Source: Desulforamulus ruminis DSM 2154 (GTDB lineage Bacteria; Bacillota; Desulfotomaculia; Desulfotomaculales; Desulfotomaculaceae). Taken from it: a DNA stretch of 64,000 nucleotides. Of this stretch, positions 43,166-52,977 are shown in pieces. A program made the translations under genes and the position numbers. The stretch covers positions 2,678,120 to 2,742,119 of the forward strand of contig NC_015589.1 of NCBI RefSeq assembly GCF_000215085.1, given 5' to 3'. Each line of letters begins with the position of its first letter. Positions within the stretch are counted from its first letter, which is position 1. The notes below the pieces were generated by a model. The model ran no database searches, was not told the origin of the DNA, and saw nothing but the letters and a program-made list of their open reading frames with translations.

Positions 43166-44122
43166 TTATTTAAACAGGTCGGTGCTTAGGTATTTCATCC
43201 CGCTGTCGCACAAAATGGTGACAATGTTTGCTCCTGGATCGCACCATCCCGCCATCCGTAAGGCTGCCGCCACATTTCCGCCGGCGGTGTAACCCACCAA
43301 CAGTCCCTCTTCGGAGGCCAAACGCCGGGAAGTGCGTATGGCTTCACCGTCGGTCACGGTAATATAACCGTCACACACCTCCGGTTTCCACAGGGCGGGA
43401 ATTTTGGCGTAACTGGATCCCTGGAGCACATGTTTGGGATTGGTCACGGGTTTTCCGGCCAAAACCGGGGCAGAGGCCGGTTCCACCACCCAGCATTGAA
43501 TCTTGGGGTCCTTTTCCTTTAAAGCGGTGGCAATGCCGGTAAAGGTTCCGGAGGTGCCCACCACATCGACAAAATAGTCAATCCTGCCCTCCATCTGTTC
43601 CCAGATTTCCTGGGCGGTGGTTTCATAATGGCCAGCACAATTGCTGGGATTATGAAATTGATTCACCCAAAAGGCCCCCAATTCCTGCTGCAGTTCTCCG
43701 GCGCGTTTTTCAACCAGGGCCAGATCGTCACCGGTCACCTGCCCCGGTTTTCCCCCCTCGGCCTGAGGGACCAGTTCCACTTTGGCCCCCAGGGCTTTTA
43801 GAATTTGCCTTCTCTCCGGGCTGTTGCCTTCCGACATCACTGCGATAAAGGGATACCCTTTAATGGCACAAACCATGGCCAGGCCAATCCCAGTGTTGCC
43901 GCTGGTCTCCTCCAGCACGGTGTCTCCGGGTTTTAATTTTCCTGCCTGCTCGGCATCTTCAATCATTTTTAGAGCAATGCGATCCTTCATGCTGCCGCCG
44001 GGGTTCATAAATTCCGCCTTGGCCCAGATGCGAGCCGGTAAATCCCTGCCCACACGTCCCAATTCAATCAACGGCGTGTGACCAATGGCCTCTAAAACTG
44101 AGGAACACTTGATTGGGGACAA
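43166..44122 (-). CDS. Cysteine synthase (O-acetylserine sulfhydrylase family)
   Basis: The protein has 318 residues from TTG 44122, which is 9 bases after GGAGGT. The PLP lysine lies in FMNPGGSMKDRIALKM; the phosphate-binding loop is VVGTSGTFTGIATAL and the substrate loop is EETSGNTGIGLAM. It makes cysteine from O-acetylserine and sulfide. The methionine in GGSMKDR, where CysK usually has valine, resembles CysK2/CBS-like relatives, so cystathionine beta-synthase-type activity is possible. The selenoprotein gene follows on the same strand. Confidence 0.9.
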   Translation of the reverse strand: MSPIKCSSVLEAIGHTPLIELGRVGRDLPARIWAKAEFMNPGGSMKDRIALKMIEDAEQAGKLKPGDTVLEETSGNTGIGLAMVCAIKGYPFIAVMSEGNSPERRQILKALGAKVELVPQAEGGKPGQVTGDDLALVEKRAGELQQELGAFWVNQFHNPSNCAGHYETTAQEIWEQMEGRIDYFVDVVGTSGTFTGIATALKEKDPKIQCWVVEPASAPVLAGKPVTNPKHVLQGSSYAKIPALWKPEVCDGYITVTDGEAIRTSRRLASEEGLLVGYTAGGNVAAALRMAGWCDPGANIVTILCDSGMKYLSTDLFK

Positions 44123-44279
44123 TTTGTTTGACCTCCATTTTTAAATTTATCTCCATATATTATAAATCAATTCCTGATTTGTAACCGCAATGACCAACGG
44201 TTTCCAGGTCTCCGAACTCCTTTATTTTGTCACCGGCGGCAGCGGGCATAACCTGTTTTCCTCATAAACAGTCTGCCCT

Positions 44280-46670
44280 TTATGAACACCCTTTTCCTTT
44301 AAAACCATAAATTTTTTCCGCGTAGTCCGTCAATTTTAGATCAACTTTCCCGAAAATGGTGTCCGGTGGATAGATTCCTTTCTCCGTCATCTGTCCCGCC
44401 GGCATACCGGTCAGAAGTTCGATTCCTTCCTCCACCCGGGAAACGGCATAGATATGAAATAATCCCTTTTCCACCGCTTCAATCACTTCGTGTCCCAGCA
44501 TAAGATCGTCTACATTCTGGAAGGGAATGATCACACCCTGATCACCGGTCAATTTCCTGGCCTGGCAAACTTCAAAAAAGCCCTCCACCTTTTCGGTGAC
44601 TCCACCGATGGGCTGTATCTCCCCGTTTTGATTTACCGAGCCGGTTACAGCCAGGGATTGTTTGATGGGAACCCCGGATAAACTGGATAATATGGCGTAT
44701 AGCTCGGCACTGGAAGCACTGTCTCCCTCAATTCCTTCATAGAGCTGCTCAAAGGTGGTCCGGGCGGAAAGGCATAGGAGCTTATTTTGAGCAAACAAGG
44801 ACCCTAGATAACCAGTTAGCGTAAGAACGCCCTTTGAATGAATGCTGCCGCTCATCTCGGTCTCCCTTTCAATATTAACCAGCCCATCTTGTCCCATGTA
44901 GGTTTTCGCCGTTATGCGGGAGGGTTTGCCAAAGGCGTAATGCCCTGCATCCAGCACAGCCAAGCCGTTAACCTGGCCCACCACCGCTCCTTGGGTGTCC
45001 ACCAGTATTTTACCCTGCAGGATCATTTCCTGAATTCGTTCCTCCACCCGGCTGAAGCGGTAGATTTTCTCACGGATCGCCTGCCGCACATGCTCTGCGG
45101 CAACCCAGTCCGCGCCGGCCTCCCTGGCCCAGGCCGCCGACTCCAGAATCACTTCCACAATTTCATTAAATTGGGTGGAAAGCTTGTTCTGGCTCCCTGC
45201 CAGCCGGGAACTGTATTCAATCATTTCCGCCAGACCGGACCGCTCAAAATGAAGCAATTTTTCCCTTCGGCAGACGGATCCCACAAAGGCTGCATAATTT
45301 TTTAAATTCTCTGTTGTCCGGGGCATGACTACTTCAAAATCAACCATTACCTTAAACATCTTTTCAAAATCTTCATCCGCCCGCTGGAGCAGATGATACA
45401 TCTGCTGAGAACCGATCAGAATCACCTTGAGCCGCAAGGGAATCCCTTCGGGTTTCAAACTCATGGTTGGCACCGCGCGATAGTGTTCACCAATGTTTTC
45501 AATGATCACCTGCCGGTTCTTTAAAGCCTTTTTCAAAGCTTCCCAGGAATGGGGATCGGCCAATAAATCTTTGGCCTGAAGAATCAAATATCCCCCGTTG
45601 GCCCGGTGTATGGCCCCTTCCCGAATCATGGTAAAATCCGTGTTCACTGTGCCCATCTGGCTGCGATACTCCACCTTGCCAAAAAGGTTATAATAGTGCG
45701 GATTTGTTTCAACCACCACCGGCGCTCCGGCGGTATCCCCATTATTGACAAAGAGATGAAGTCCATAGTTTTTAAACAAATCCTGGGGTTGATTTTCTTC
45801 CAGGGTTGCCTCCGGGTTCACCAGACAGGGCAGGTTTTTTTGCAAATCCTCCATTACATTTTCCAGATGAGCAACAACCCTTGGATAAGAGAGAAATTGC
45901 GTCTTTATCTGCTCCATTAGAGGGGATATGGTTTTCAGCAGCAGTTCTTTATCCAACTGAATAATCAGCTTTTCTGCTTTCTTTTCCAGCACTTTACCAT
46001 TTTGGGCAATTTCCTCGGTGCGTTTTTGAAGTCCTTTGAGGCTGGCCTCCAAAACCTGCCGTTCCTCCTGGGGCAGTGACTGGTACTGTTCCTGGGAGAG
46101 GGGCTTTCCTTCCTTCACAGGAATAAAGAGAATCCCTTCCCCTGAGGTCTTCATCAAAAATTCCGCCTTGCGGGCGTCTTCCTTTAGCTGGTCCAGGGCG
46201 CTGTCCAGTTCCTGCTGCATTTCCTGCAGCAGGGCTGTCTTTCTCTGGGTATAGTCTTGGCCTTCAAAAAGTTTCGGAAGGATGGTCTTTATTTCATTAA
46301 TAACGGCATCCATCTCCCGCTGTAATTTTAGCCCTAGGCCCTGGGGAAGGGATACTACCAGGGGAACATTGGGGTTATGGAAGTTGTGCAACAGGCACCA
46401 ATCCGGAGGTCCCTCTTCCCCGGCAGCCACCTGGGCCACCACCGTTTGGGTATAGGTGGTTTTGCCGGTTCCCGGAGGACCGGCCACATAAATATGATAG
46501 CCGGAAGCTTTCATGTCCAGACCGAACTGCATGGCCCGGACAGCTCTTTCCTGTCCTATAAAATTTTTCAATGGGGGCATTTCGTCCGAGGTTGCGCAAA
46601 AATCCAATTCTTCTTGTTTACAGCGGCGGCGCAGACGTTCAAGATCAATTTTATAATCTTTGCTACTCAT
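44280..46670 (-). CDS. Lon-family ATP-dependent protease (LonB/LonC-like, AAA_32 type)
   Basis: The protein has 796 residues from ATG 46670, behind AGGAGGAG. The AAA module has GPPGTGKTTYTQ near residue 70; a long coiled-coil insertion follows and then REGAIHRANGGYLILQAKDLL. The C-terminal proteolytic domain has the catalytic serine in GIEGDSASSAELYAIL and a later lysine in GGVTEKVEGFFE. It lacks the N-terminal LAN domain of classical Lon, matching the Lon-like proteases annotated in clostridia. The substrate is unknown. Confidence 0.9.
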   Translation of the reverse strand: MSSKDYKIDLERLRRRCKQEELDFCATSDEMPPLKNFIGQERAVRAMQFGLDMKASGYHIYVAGPPGTGKTTYTQTVVAQVAAGEEGPPDWCLLHNFHNPNVPLVVSLPQGLGLKLQREMDAVINEIKTILPKLFEGQDYTQRKTALLQEMQQELDSALDQLKEDARKAEFLMKTSGEGILFIPVKEGKPLSQEQYQSLPQEERQVLEASLKGLQKRTEEIAQNGKVLEKKAEKLIIQLDKELLLKTISPLMEQIKTQFLSYPRVVAHLENVMEDLQKNLPCLVNPEATLEENQPQDLFKNYGLHLFVNNGDTAGAPVVVETNPHYYNLFGKVEYRSQMGTVNTDFTMIREGAIHRANGGYLILQAKDLLADPHSWEALKKALKNRQVIIENIGEHYRAVPTMSLKPEGIPLRLKVILIGSQQMYHLLQRADEDFEKMFKVMVDFEVVMPRTTENLKNYAAFVGSVCRREKLLHFERSGLAEMIEYSSRLAGSQNKLSTQFNEIVEVILESAAWAREAGADWVAAEHVRQAIREKIYRFSRVEERIQEMILQGKILVDTQGAVVGQVNGLAVLDAGHYAFGKPSRITAKTYMGQDGLVNIERETEMSGSIHSKGVLTLTGYLGSLFAQNKLLCLSARTTFEQLYEGIEGDSASSAELYAILSSLSGVPIKQSLAVTGSVNQNGEIQPIGGVTEKVEGFFEVCQARKLTGDQGVIIPFQNVDDLMLGHEVIEAVEKGLFHIYAVSRVEEGIELLTGMPAGQMTEKGIYPPDTIFGKVDLKLTDYAEKIYGFKGKGCS

Positions 46671-46763
46671 GCTACTCCTCCTACTCCCAGCAATCAATGA
46701 TTTATGTTTTATGTTAAATTAGCCCTTACTTTCTCCAGTTCCTGCAAAAAGAACCAGGAGAAG

Positions 46764-46792
46764 TTGTTCGCACCATGGGCCTGTGTTATACT
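46764..46792 (+). promoter_or_regulatory. Promoter of the radical SAM gene
   Basis: TTGTTC (46764-46769), 17 bases, TATACT (46787-46792), 35 bases before the ATG. Confidence 0.5.
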
Positions 46793-46826
46793 AACGGACA
46801 GATCCATGGAATAAAGAGGTATCGAA

Positions 46827-47777
46827 ATGTCCAACAAGATTTCCCGTTACCGCCAATACTCGGACCATCTGGTGGAAAAATTCGGTCAAAAGGTCTACAA
46901 ACTACCGGTTAATCTTCCCGGCACCTGTCCCAACAGGGACGGGGCGGTGGGCCGGGGGGGCTGCATCTTCTGCGATGAAGAAGGTGCGGGGTTTGAATGT
47001 TTGCCTAATACTTTAACGGTAAAACAACAGATTCAAAAAAACAAGGAATTTTTTAAAAAACGCTTTCATGCCGGCAAATTCATTGTTTATTTTCAGGCTT
47101 TTACCAATACCTATGTAGAATTTGCCCAGTTTCAAGAAAACATGCGCGCCGCCGCCGAGGAGGAAGACGTTGTGGGGTTGTCCATTTCCACCCGGCCGGA
47201 CTGTATTAACGATACTTATCTGGATTTCTTAAAAAGTCTGCAAAGGGAAAGGGATCTGGACATTACCATTGAACTGGGGCTGCAGACCGTTAATTACCAT
47301 ACCCTCCGGCGGGTCAACCGCGGCCACACCCTGGCGGAATTCATTGATGCCGTCTACCGTATCAAATCCCGTGGATTTGCCGTCTGCGTTCACCTAATTT
47401 TAAACCTCCCCTGGGACAACGGTCTGGATGTGATTGAAAATGCCAAGATCCTTTCCGCCCTGGGTATTGATTATGTTAAACTGCATTCCCTCTATGTAGT
47501 AAAGGGAACGGTACTGGCGGAGATGTACCAGCGGCAGGAATTTACCATGATTACGCTGGAAGAGTACATCCACCGGGTGGTTACCTTTCTGGAATACCTG
47601 AACCCGGATATTGTCATCCAGCGATTGGTGGGGAAAGGTCCTCAGGACAACCAGCTATTTTCCAATTGGAGCACCAGTTGGTGGAAGATCAAGCAGTCCA
47701 TTGAAAGCGAGCTGGAGCAAAGAAACACCTGGCAGGGCAAAAACTTTCATTATCTAAACGGCGGTTTATGCCTTTAA
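46827..47777 (+). CDS. ytqA: YtqA-type (TIGR01212 family) radical SAM protein
   Basis: The protein has 316 residues. The 4Fe-4S motif begins at TCPNRDG and continues to GGCIFCDEEG, the spaced cysteine pattern of this family rather than a compact CxxxCxxC. SISTRPDCI and IELGLQTVNYHTLRRVNRGH are typical Elp3/MiaB-like radical SAM segments. The exact reaction is not established to my knowledge. It has its own promoter, and its stop overlaps the convergent gene end by 4 bases. Confidence 0.93.
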   Translation: MSNKISRYRQYSDHLVEKFGQKVYKLPVNLPGTCPNRDGAVGRGGCIFCDEEGAGFECLPNTLTVKQQIQKNKEFFKKRFHAGKFIVYFQAFTNTYVEFAQFQENMRAAAEEEDVVGLSISTRPDCINDTYLDFLKSLQRERDLDITIELGLQTVNYHTLRRVNRGHTLAEFIDAVYRIKSRGFAVCVHLILNLPWDNGLDVIENAKILSALGIDYVKLHSLYVVKGTVLAEMYQRQEFTMITLEEYIHRVVTFLEYLNPDIVIQRLVGKGPQDNQLFSNWSTSWWKIKQSIESELEQRNTWQGKNFHYLNGGLCL

Positions 47778-50356
47778 TCCAGTGGTATAACCTCACCGGC
47801 TTCGCCGTCCACCCGGACCCGCTGACCATTTTTTAACCGCCGGGTTGCTTCGGAAATTCCCACCACCGCAGGGATGCCATACTCCCGGGCAACCACCGAA
47901 CCGTGAGACATGATGCCGCCGGTTTCCATTACCAGGGCGCCGGCGCTGAGAAACAGAGGGGTCCAGGCGGGATCCGTGCCTGGGGCCACCAGCACTTCCC
48001 CCGGTGACAAGCAGGCTCCTTTAGGATCCAGAATAATTTTTACCCTCCCCTCGTAAACCCCGGGAGAGGATGCCGTTCCCCCCAGGGCTCCTTCCGTTGA
48101 ACCGGGTGCCGCATAAAAGGTTTCCCCGTTGCTGGTAATGACCCTGGGAACCGCACGACGTTCCATTTCCCTGTTGTACAGGGAACGGTTAACTTGGACC
48201 ACTTCCCGCAGATCAACCTCCGGTTTCAGATTCGCCAAATCTAAAAAGAAGATCTCTTCCGGCTTGTCTAAACGTCCTTCCTTAACCAGCTCTTCACCGG
48301 CCTCCAGCAGTACCTTTCTGACCAGGGCAATGATCCGCACCAGGTAAAATTTGGGGTATTCCCGCAAGCCGCCCAAGGCCCGCAGACGCCGCAGCAGCAT
48401 GGCCATCAGCAGAGCCTGAAATTTTCCTTCTCTCTGCCGGACCTGCTCAACCAGTATTTTCACCGCCCTTTGGGCCCCCTGGATGCCTTCCCGAAACTGA
48501 CGCTCCGGGTCTTCCTCCTCAGAATGGGTTAAGTAGGTTTGAAGGATGTTGAGGATGTGAGAGGGGTCTTCCCTCCAGCGGGGAACACCGGCATCAATCT
48601 CCCGCACAGCCCGGTGCCCGTATTTTTCTAAAAACTGTATCACCAGCGGGTGCCGGGCGGAAACCTCCGTTCCCTGGGCTTTGATTTCTCTGGAAATACG
48701 CCACAGTTCCAGATCCATTTCCGTGGTGGGGTTATGGGCTAAGGAACGCAATACCGGCTGCAGCCCCGAAGGGTCTCCGGTCCACTCCTTTACTTTTCTT
48801 TCTGCCATAAAGCGAAGAACCAGCCCCGGAATAACCACCGGACCTAGGTGGCCAAATAAGAAAGGGATCATACGGGTTAAGGTTTGCTCAACAAAATGCT
48901 TCCTTTGCCTTAATCCCTGCAAACGCCCCCCTTGTCTTTCCAAACCCTGAAGCCAGTGTTCCATTTTTGCCAGACCTCTCCGGCGGGCAGCATGGGGGGC
49001 GATCAGGGTAAACTTGATTCGGGCCATGACATTTAAAATAAACTTCCAGGGTAGCCGTATTTTGGCGCCCTCTTTTACCTGCAGCTTCCTTTGATCCTGC
49101 TCAATAAGGTTTTTAAGCACCTTCACCATCTGGCGGTCCACCAAGGACAAAATCCGGAAAAACCTTTCCCTGGTCTTGGGTTTTACCAGCACCCCGGTAA
49201 TATCGAGGTAGACGCGGCCGGCCGCCACTTTAAAGGCCGAGACACCCTGAGGGGGAGGGACTTTAACGCCAAACAAAAGAGCGACACCCCGGGTAAAGTT
49301 TCGAAAAACCGAGATGCCCATGGGTGTAAAGGGCTCCAATATTCCTTGCAGCAGATTAAAGGAAATGTAGATTCGTTCTCCCATTTCCGTACCCAGTTCC
49401 GGTTCCGGAAGTGGAAACAGCGAGGTGATGGGCCGGGACTGCAGCAGGTACAATTGCCCCTCCGCCAGGGCCCACTCCAGATCCTGAGGAAAGCCGAAAT
49501 GGGCTTCACTACGGCGTCCCAATTCCACCAGTTGCAAGACCCGGGCCTCCTCCAAAACGGACTTTTCCCGCCTTTCTTCAGGAACCGGCAGCGTCGCGGT
49601 TCCCGCTTCCTTTTGTACGGTCATAACCTCTTTACAGGCCACGGTTGAGGAAATAATTGAGTTGTTTTCGATTACCCACTGATCCGGAGAGACCTGTCCA
49701 CTGACCACAGCCTCTCCCAAACCCCAGGCCGCGTCGAGAACCATTTGGTCCCGCCGCCCGTTTACGGGATTGGCGGTAAAGAGCACGCCGGCCGCCTCGG
49801 CTGCCACCAACTGCTGTATCACCACCGCCAGAGAAACTTCCTGCGGCGCAATGCCCTGACGGAACCGGTAGGCCATGGCCCGGGAGGTCCAAAGAGAAGA
49901 CCAGCACTGCCGTATGGCCGCTAATACCGGTTGAAGCCCTTTTATGTTTAAATAGGTTTCCTGCTGCCCGGCAAAGGAAGCCCCGGGTAAATCCTCCGCG
50001 GTGGCGGAAGACCGAACCGCTACCCTCCCTCCACCCAGCCGGGCATAAGCTTCACTGACAGACCGGATAATTTCAAGGGGTATGATTCCCCGGTCAAAAA
50101 GACCGCGGATGGCCTCGGATGCTTCATCAATGGCTGCCGGGTTCTCCGGTTTTATCCTTTTCGCCCAATGCTCAATTTTTTCTTGTAAGTCATTGGCTGA
50201 AACAAACATCCTGTAGGCCGGTGTGAGCAATACAAAACCGGGAGGAACGGGCAGTCCCGCCTTGATTAAATCCCCCAATTGCGCTCCTTTACCCCCGGCC
50301 AGTTCCACATCCTTGCGATTTAGTTGGTCAAACCAGCGAATTAGTTCCACGGTCAT
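47774..50356 (-). CDS. Rifampin phosphotransferase-like PEP-synthase relative
   Basis: The protein has 860 residues from ATG 50356. The N-terminal ATP-grasp domain (residues about 10-320) contains AGGKGAQLGDLIKAGLPVPP and VRSSATAEDLPGASFAGQQE. A large middle domain follows, and a C-terminal swivel domain carries the phosphohistidine in SHGSVVAREYGIPAVVG (His about 818, 42 residues from the end). PEP synthase has this His mid-protein, before a TIM barrel. The order and length here match rifampin phosphotransferase (Rph), which uses ATP to phosphorylate rifampin. Other substrates are possible for distant relatives, so the name is a family call. Confidence 0.85.
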   Translation of the reverse strand: MTVELIRWFDQLNRKDVELAGGKGAQLGDLIKAGLPVPPGFVLLTPAYRMFVSANDLQEKIEHWAKRIKPENPAAIDEASEAIRGLFDRGIIPLEIIRSVSEAYARLGGGRVAVRSSATAEDLPGASFAGQQETYLNIKGLQPVLAAIRQCWSSLWTSRAMAYRFRQGIAPQEVSLAVVIQQLVAAEAAGVLFTANPVNGRRDQMVLDAAWGLGEAVVSGQVSPDQWVIENNSIISSTVACKEVMTVQKEAGTATLPVPEERREKSVLEEARVLQLVELGRRSEAHFGFPQDLEWALAEGQLYLLQSRPITSLFPLPEPELGTEMGERIYISFNLLQGILEPFTPMGISVFRNFTRGVALLFGVKVPPPQGVSAFKVAAGRVYLDITGVLVKPKTRERFFRILSLVDRQMVKVLKNLIEQDQRKLQVKEGAKIRLPWKFILNVMARIKFTLIAPHAARRRGLAKMEHWLQGLERQGGRLQGLRQRKHFVEQTLTRMIPFLFGHLGPVVIPGLVLRFMAERKVKEWTGDPSGLQPVLRSLAHNPTTEMDLELWRISREIKAQGTEVSARHPLVIQFLEKYGHRAVREIDAGVPRWREDPSHILNILQTYLTHSEEEDPERQFREGIQGAQRAVKILVEQVRQREGKFQALLMAMLLRRLRALGGLREYPKFYLVRIIALVRKVLLEAGEELVKEGRLDKPEEIFFLDLANLKPEVDLREVVQVNRSLYNREMERRAVPRVITSNGETFYAAPGSTEGALGGTASSPGVYEGRVKIILDPKGACLSPGEVLVAPGTDPAWTPLFLSAGALVMETGGIMSHGSVVAREYGIPAVVGISEATRRLKNGQRVRVDGEAGEVIPLD

Positions 50357-50460
50357 CCTGCCTTTTAGGATTATTTTTATAATAGGATAAGATATCCTTA
50401 GGCAATAGAGAAAATGCATGGAATAAACACTGCCGGTTCAGGGCTGCTTGATAAAGAAAA

Positions 50461-50488
50461 AAATCGAACCTTAAAAAAGATTCGATTT
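50461..50488 (-). terminator. Terminator of the SLH protein gene
   Basis: The 8-bp stem AAATCGAA/TTCGATTT (50461-50468 and 50481-50488) has T runs on both sides and lies 23 bases past the stop at 50511. Confidence 0.75.
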
Positions 50489-50510
50489 TTTAGCTATCCA
50501 TTTCTTTAAA

Positions 50511-52778
50511 TTATTTTACTGTAATTCGATCCGCTTCTCCACCATCCAATTCAACGATCACCGTTTCCCCGCTGTAATCATCGTTCAGCTTGCTCAGTGA
50601 GATACTCTTGCCTTTGGCGTCCTTCACAGTAACATTCTTATCTAAAATAAATAAATGTCTTACTCCGTTTCTGGTGCCGTTGTCCTGGATGAGGTAAATA
50701 CGTGAAGCATTTATTTTATCCAATTTTCCCTCAATGGTGATATCCTCTTGTTCTGTGATAGTGATACGGGTAACTAGGCTGTCCTCTATCCGGAGATCCG
50801 CTTCGGAGCCAATAATGATTTTTTCCAAACTATTGCCATTATTGTTCCCTCTTACCGTTACATCCTCTTCTAAATTATAACTGGTCTTTTTACCGCTTTT
50901 CTCCAGGGTGATTTTCTCATCATCAATATCCAGATCAGTAATGACTCCAGAGTAGGTCCCATCTTTATTGGAAGAAGAACCGGTTAGAATATTAATTAAA
51001 AAGACTTCACCGTCTTCATTCAAGAGCAGCCTCACGTCGTCTCCCTTGCTGATGTACCGGAAACTGCGGCTTTTAGAGTCTTCCAGAACGGACACTTTGC
51101 TGATAACATCATAGGTTTTGCTTTTGTCCCTGGAGTCCTTAACTCTAATGGTTAGATCATAGGTATCCAGGGCGGTAACCTCGCCTTCCACCACTTCAAC
51201 ATTCAGGATATCGATTCTTGTTACCTCGTCCCGGGAATTCAATTTTAATTTGACATAGTCCTCCTTACTAAGGTCTTTAAAGTCTCTATTTTTACTGCTG
51301 CTGCCTTTATAGACCTCAACATCCTCGTCCACATCATAGGTCTTTTCATCTCCGTCGGACAGCTTGATACTAATCCGGTAGCTGCCGGAGGTTTTAATAT
51401 AGGTAACTTCTCCCTCACGGTTCGAAACGCTGGCTGAAGTCGCCTTCTTCAGCCGAACGGACTGCACTTTGCCCTGGTCGGTTAATTCCATTTCCACGGT
51501 ATCGTCTTCTTCCACATCTTTATAACTGATGGTATCCCCATCCCGGTCCTTTATCTTGCAGTTGGAAGCAAAGTCCAGGGTACGCTCGTAGCGGTCATCA
51601 TCCTTATAGGTGATACTCGAGGAATCAATACTGACAACATCCCCAAAAACTTTACGGGTTTCATTAAGGGGGGTAATCTCGGTTACAACTCCACCGGACT
51701 TGGTAAGAGCCACCCTTTGACCCCTTGCAAATCCCATAAGGCTGGAACTAAAACGGGTGGTGTCAATCTGCTGGGAGGTATCGTCGTCATAGTGAATCGT
51801 AACATAATCCAAATACACATTGACGACATACCCTTTTATTTGACTGCCGGTCACCGTGGTGGGTGGAGTAACCGGAACCGGATCAGGGGTAACGGTATTT
51901 GTATTACCGGAAACTGCCGCTGTGGTATAAGCCAAAAACTTTACTTTATTGTCCGAACCCAGGGCCACTTTTACATTTTCATTGGCCTTAAAGGAACTTA
52001 AACTGCTTTTTTTGCCGTCACGATAGTAAACAGCATCACCGGCCAGACTATAGGTTACGGTTTGTCCGCCCTTTACAGCCGTAAAGCTTTTATTGGTCGT
52101 ATTAATTGAACTTAACTTGGCAATAAAATATTTGTCCGGCTGAGGGCTTATTTTACCGTTTTCAAACAAGCGGGCAATAATCACCGCCATTTCCCCCCGG
52201 GTTACATTGGCGTTGGGATCAAATTTATTGCCGGTTTTTCCCACCATGATGCCGTGTTTAACCGCGGCGGCCACAAAGGGCTTTAAACTATCGGCAATGG
52301 CTGCATTATCGGTAAAGTTTAACTCATAGCCATCCGCCGACAGCTTTAAAGCATTGGCAAATAACACGGCGATTTCCGCCCGGCTGGCCGGGTGCTTGGG
52401 GTCCATGGTGGGGATGCCGCTTTTGGAAATATAGCCCTTATCCGCCGCAAAGGCAATATTTTTCTTGCCCCATTCCGGGAAATTGGAGGGGAAATTGTAT
52501 CCCCCCTCAGCCATGTTGTAGGTGTCTGCTTCACTCCTGTGGCCCAAGGCCCGGTTCAGCATCACTACGGCCTCCAGCCGGTTCACCGAATCCTTCGGAG
52601 CAAAGATAGTAGTACTGCGTCCGCTCACAATATCCGCCGCATTACACTCCACAATGGGCTGCTCCCACCACTGGCCGGAGATATCCTGAAATGCGGCTAT
52701 GGCAGGTGTCGTCCAAAGTACGGTCGACACCAAAGAAATGGTCATAGTAAAAAGTAATAAAAGAAACTTTTTTTTCAA
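50511..52778 (-). CDS. Secreted S-layer homology (SLH) domain protein
   Basis: The protein has 755 residues from TTG 52778, behind GGGGGGAGA. A signal peptide (about residues 1-28, ending AIAA) is followed by three SLH domains to about residue 205, with NRLEAV, SRAEIA and TRGEMA as the characteristic ends. The rest is a long series of short beta units rich in Asp, Lys and Ser, with recurring VxxISxGDxVRLxLNxxGEV-like phrases. These may be a repeated surface domain. It should bind secondary cell-wall polymer and sit on the cell surface. The function is otherwise unknown. Confidence 0.92.
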   Translation of the reverse strand: MKKKFLLLLFTMTISLVSTVLWTTPAIAAFQDISGQWWEQPIVECNAADIVSGRSTTIFAPKDSVNRLEAVVMLNRALGHRSEADTYNMAEGGYNFPSNFPEWGKKNIAFAADKGYISKSGIPTMDPKHPASRAEIAVLFANALKLSADGYELNFTDNAAIADSLKPFVAAAVKHGIMVGKTGNKFDPNANVTRGEMAVIIARLFENGKISPQPDKYFIAKLSSINTTNKSFTAVKGGQTVTYSLAGDAVYYRDGKKSSLSSFKANENVKVALGSDNKVKFLAYTTAAVSGNTNTVTPDPVPVTPPTTVTGSQIKGYVVNVYLDYVTIHYDDDTSQQIDTTRFSSSLMGFARGQRVALTKSGGVVTEITPLNETRKVFGDVVSIDSSSITYKDDDRYERTLDFASNCKIKDRDGDTISYKDVEEDDTVEMELTDQGKVQSVRLKKATSASVSNREGEVTYIKTSGSYRISIKLSDGDEKTYDVDEDVEVYKGSSSKNRDFKDLSKEDYVKLKLNSRDEVTRIDILNVEVVEGEVTALDTYDLTIRVKDSRDKSKTYDVISKVSVLEDSKSRSFRYISKGDDVRLLLNEDGEVFLINILTGSSSNKDGTYSGVITDLDIDDEKITLEKSGKKTSYNLEEDVTVRGNNNGNSLEKIIIGSEADLRIEDSLVTRITITEQEDITIEGKLDKINASRIYLIQDNGTRNGVRHLFILDKNVTVKDAKGKSISLSKLNDDYSGETVIVELDGGEADRITVK

Positions 52779-52935
52779 ATTTCTCCCCCCTGTTGCGCTT
52801 ATTTTTACAGTTAACTACCTATTATTAGAGACGCATATAAAAAGATTTTGTATCGAAATAAATGTAAAAAATTTGGTAAATTTAATTTTTATAAAAATCA
52901 ATTTTTATAGTAAAGCCGTCCAGGATAAATAAAAA

Positions 52936-52963
52936 AGGACAATAGGAAAAATCCTGTTGTCCT
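52936..52963 (-). terminator. Terminator of the ECF/ABC operon
   Basis: An 11-12 bp stem with one bulge, AGGACAATAGGA with TCCTGTTGTCCT, is followed on the minus strand by TTTTTTA. It lies 15 bases past the stop at 52978. Confidence 0.85.
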
Positions 52964-52977
52964 CTCCACATCAAATT

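Noticed and set aside
47774-50356. Phosphoenolpyruvate synthase
   Set aside because: The phosphohistidine domain is at the extreme C-terminus and the PEP-binding TIM barrel is missing, which fits the rifampin phosphotransferase plan instead.
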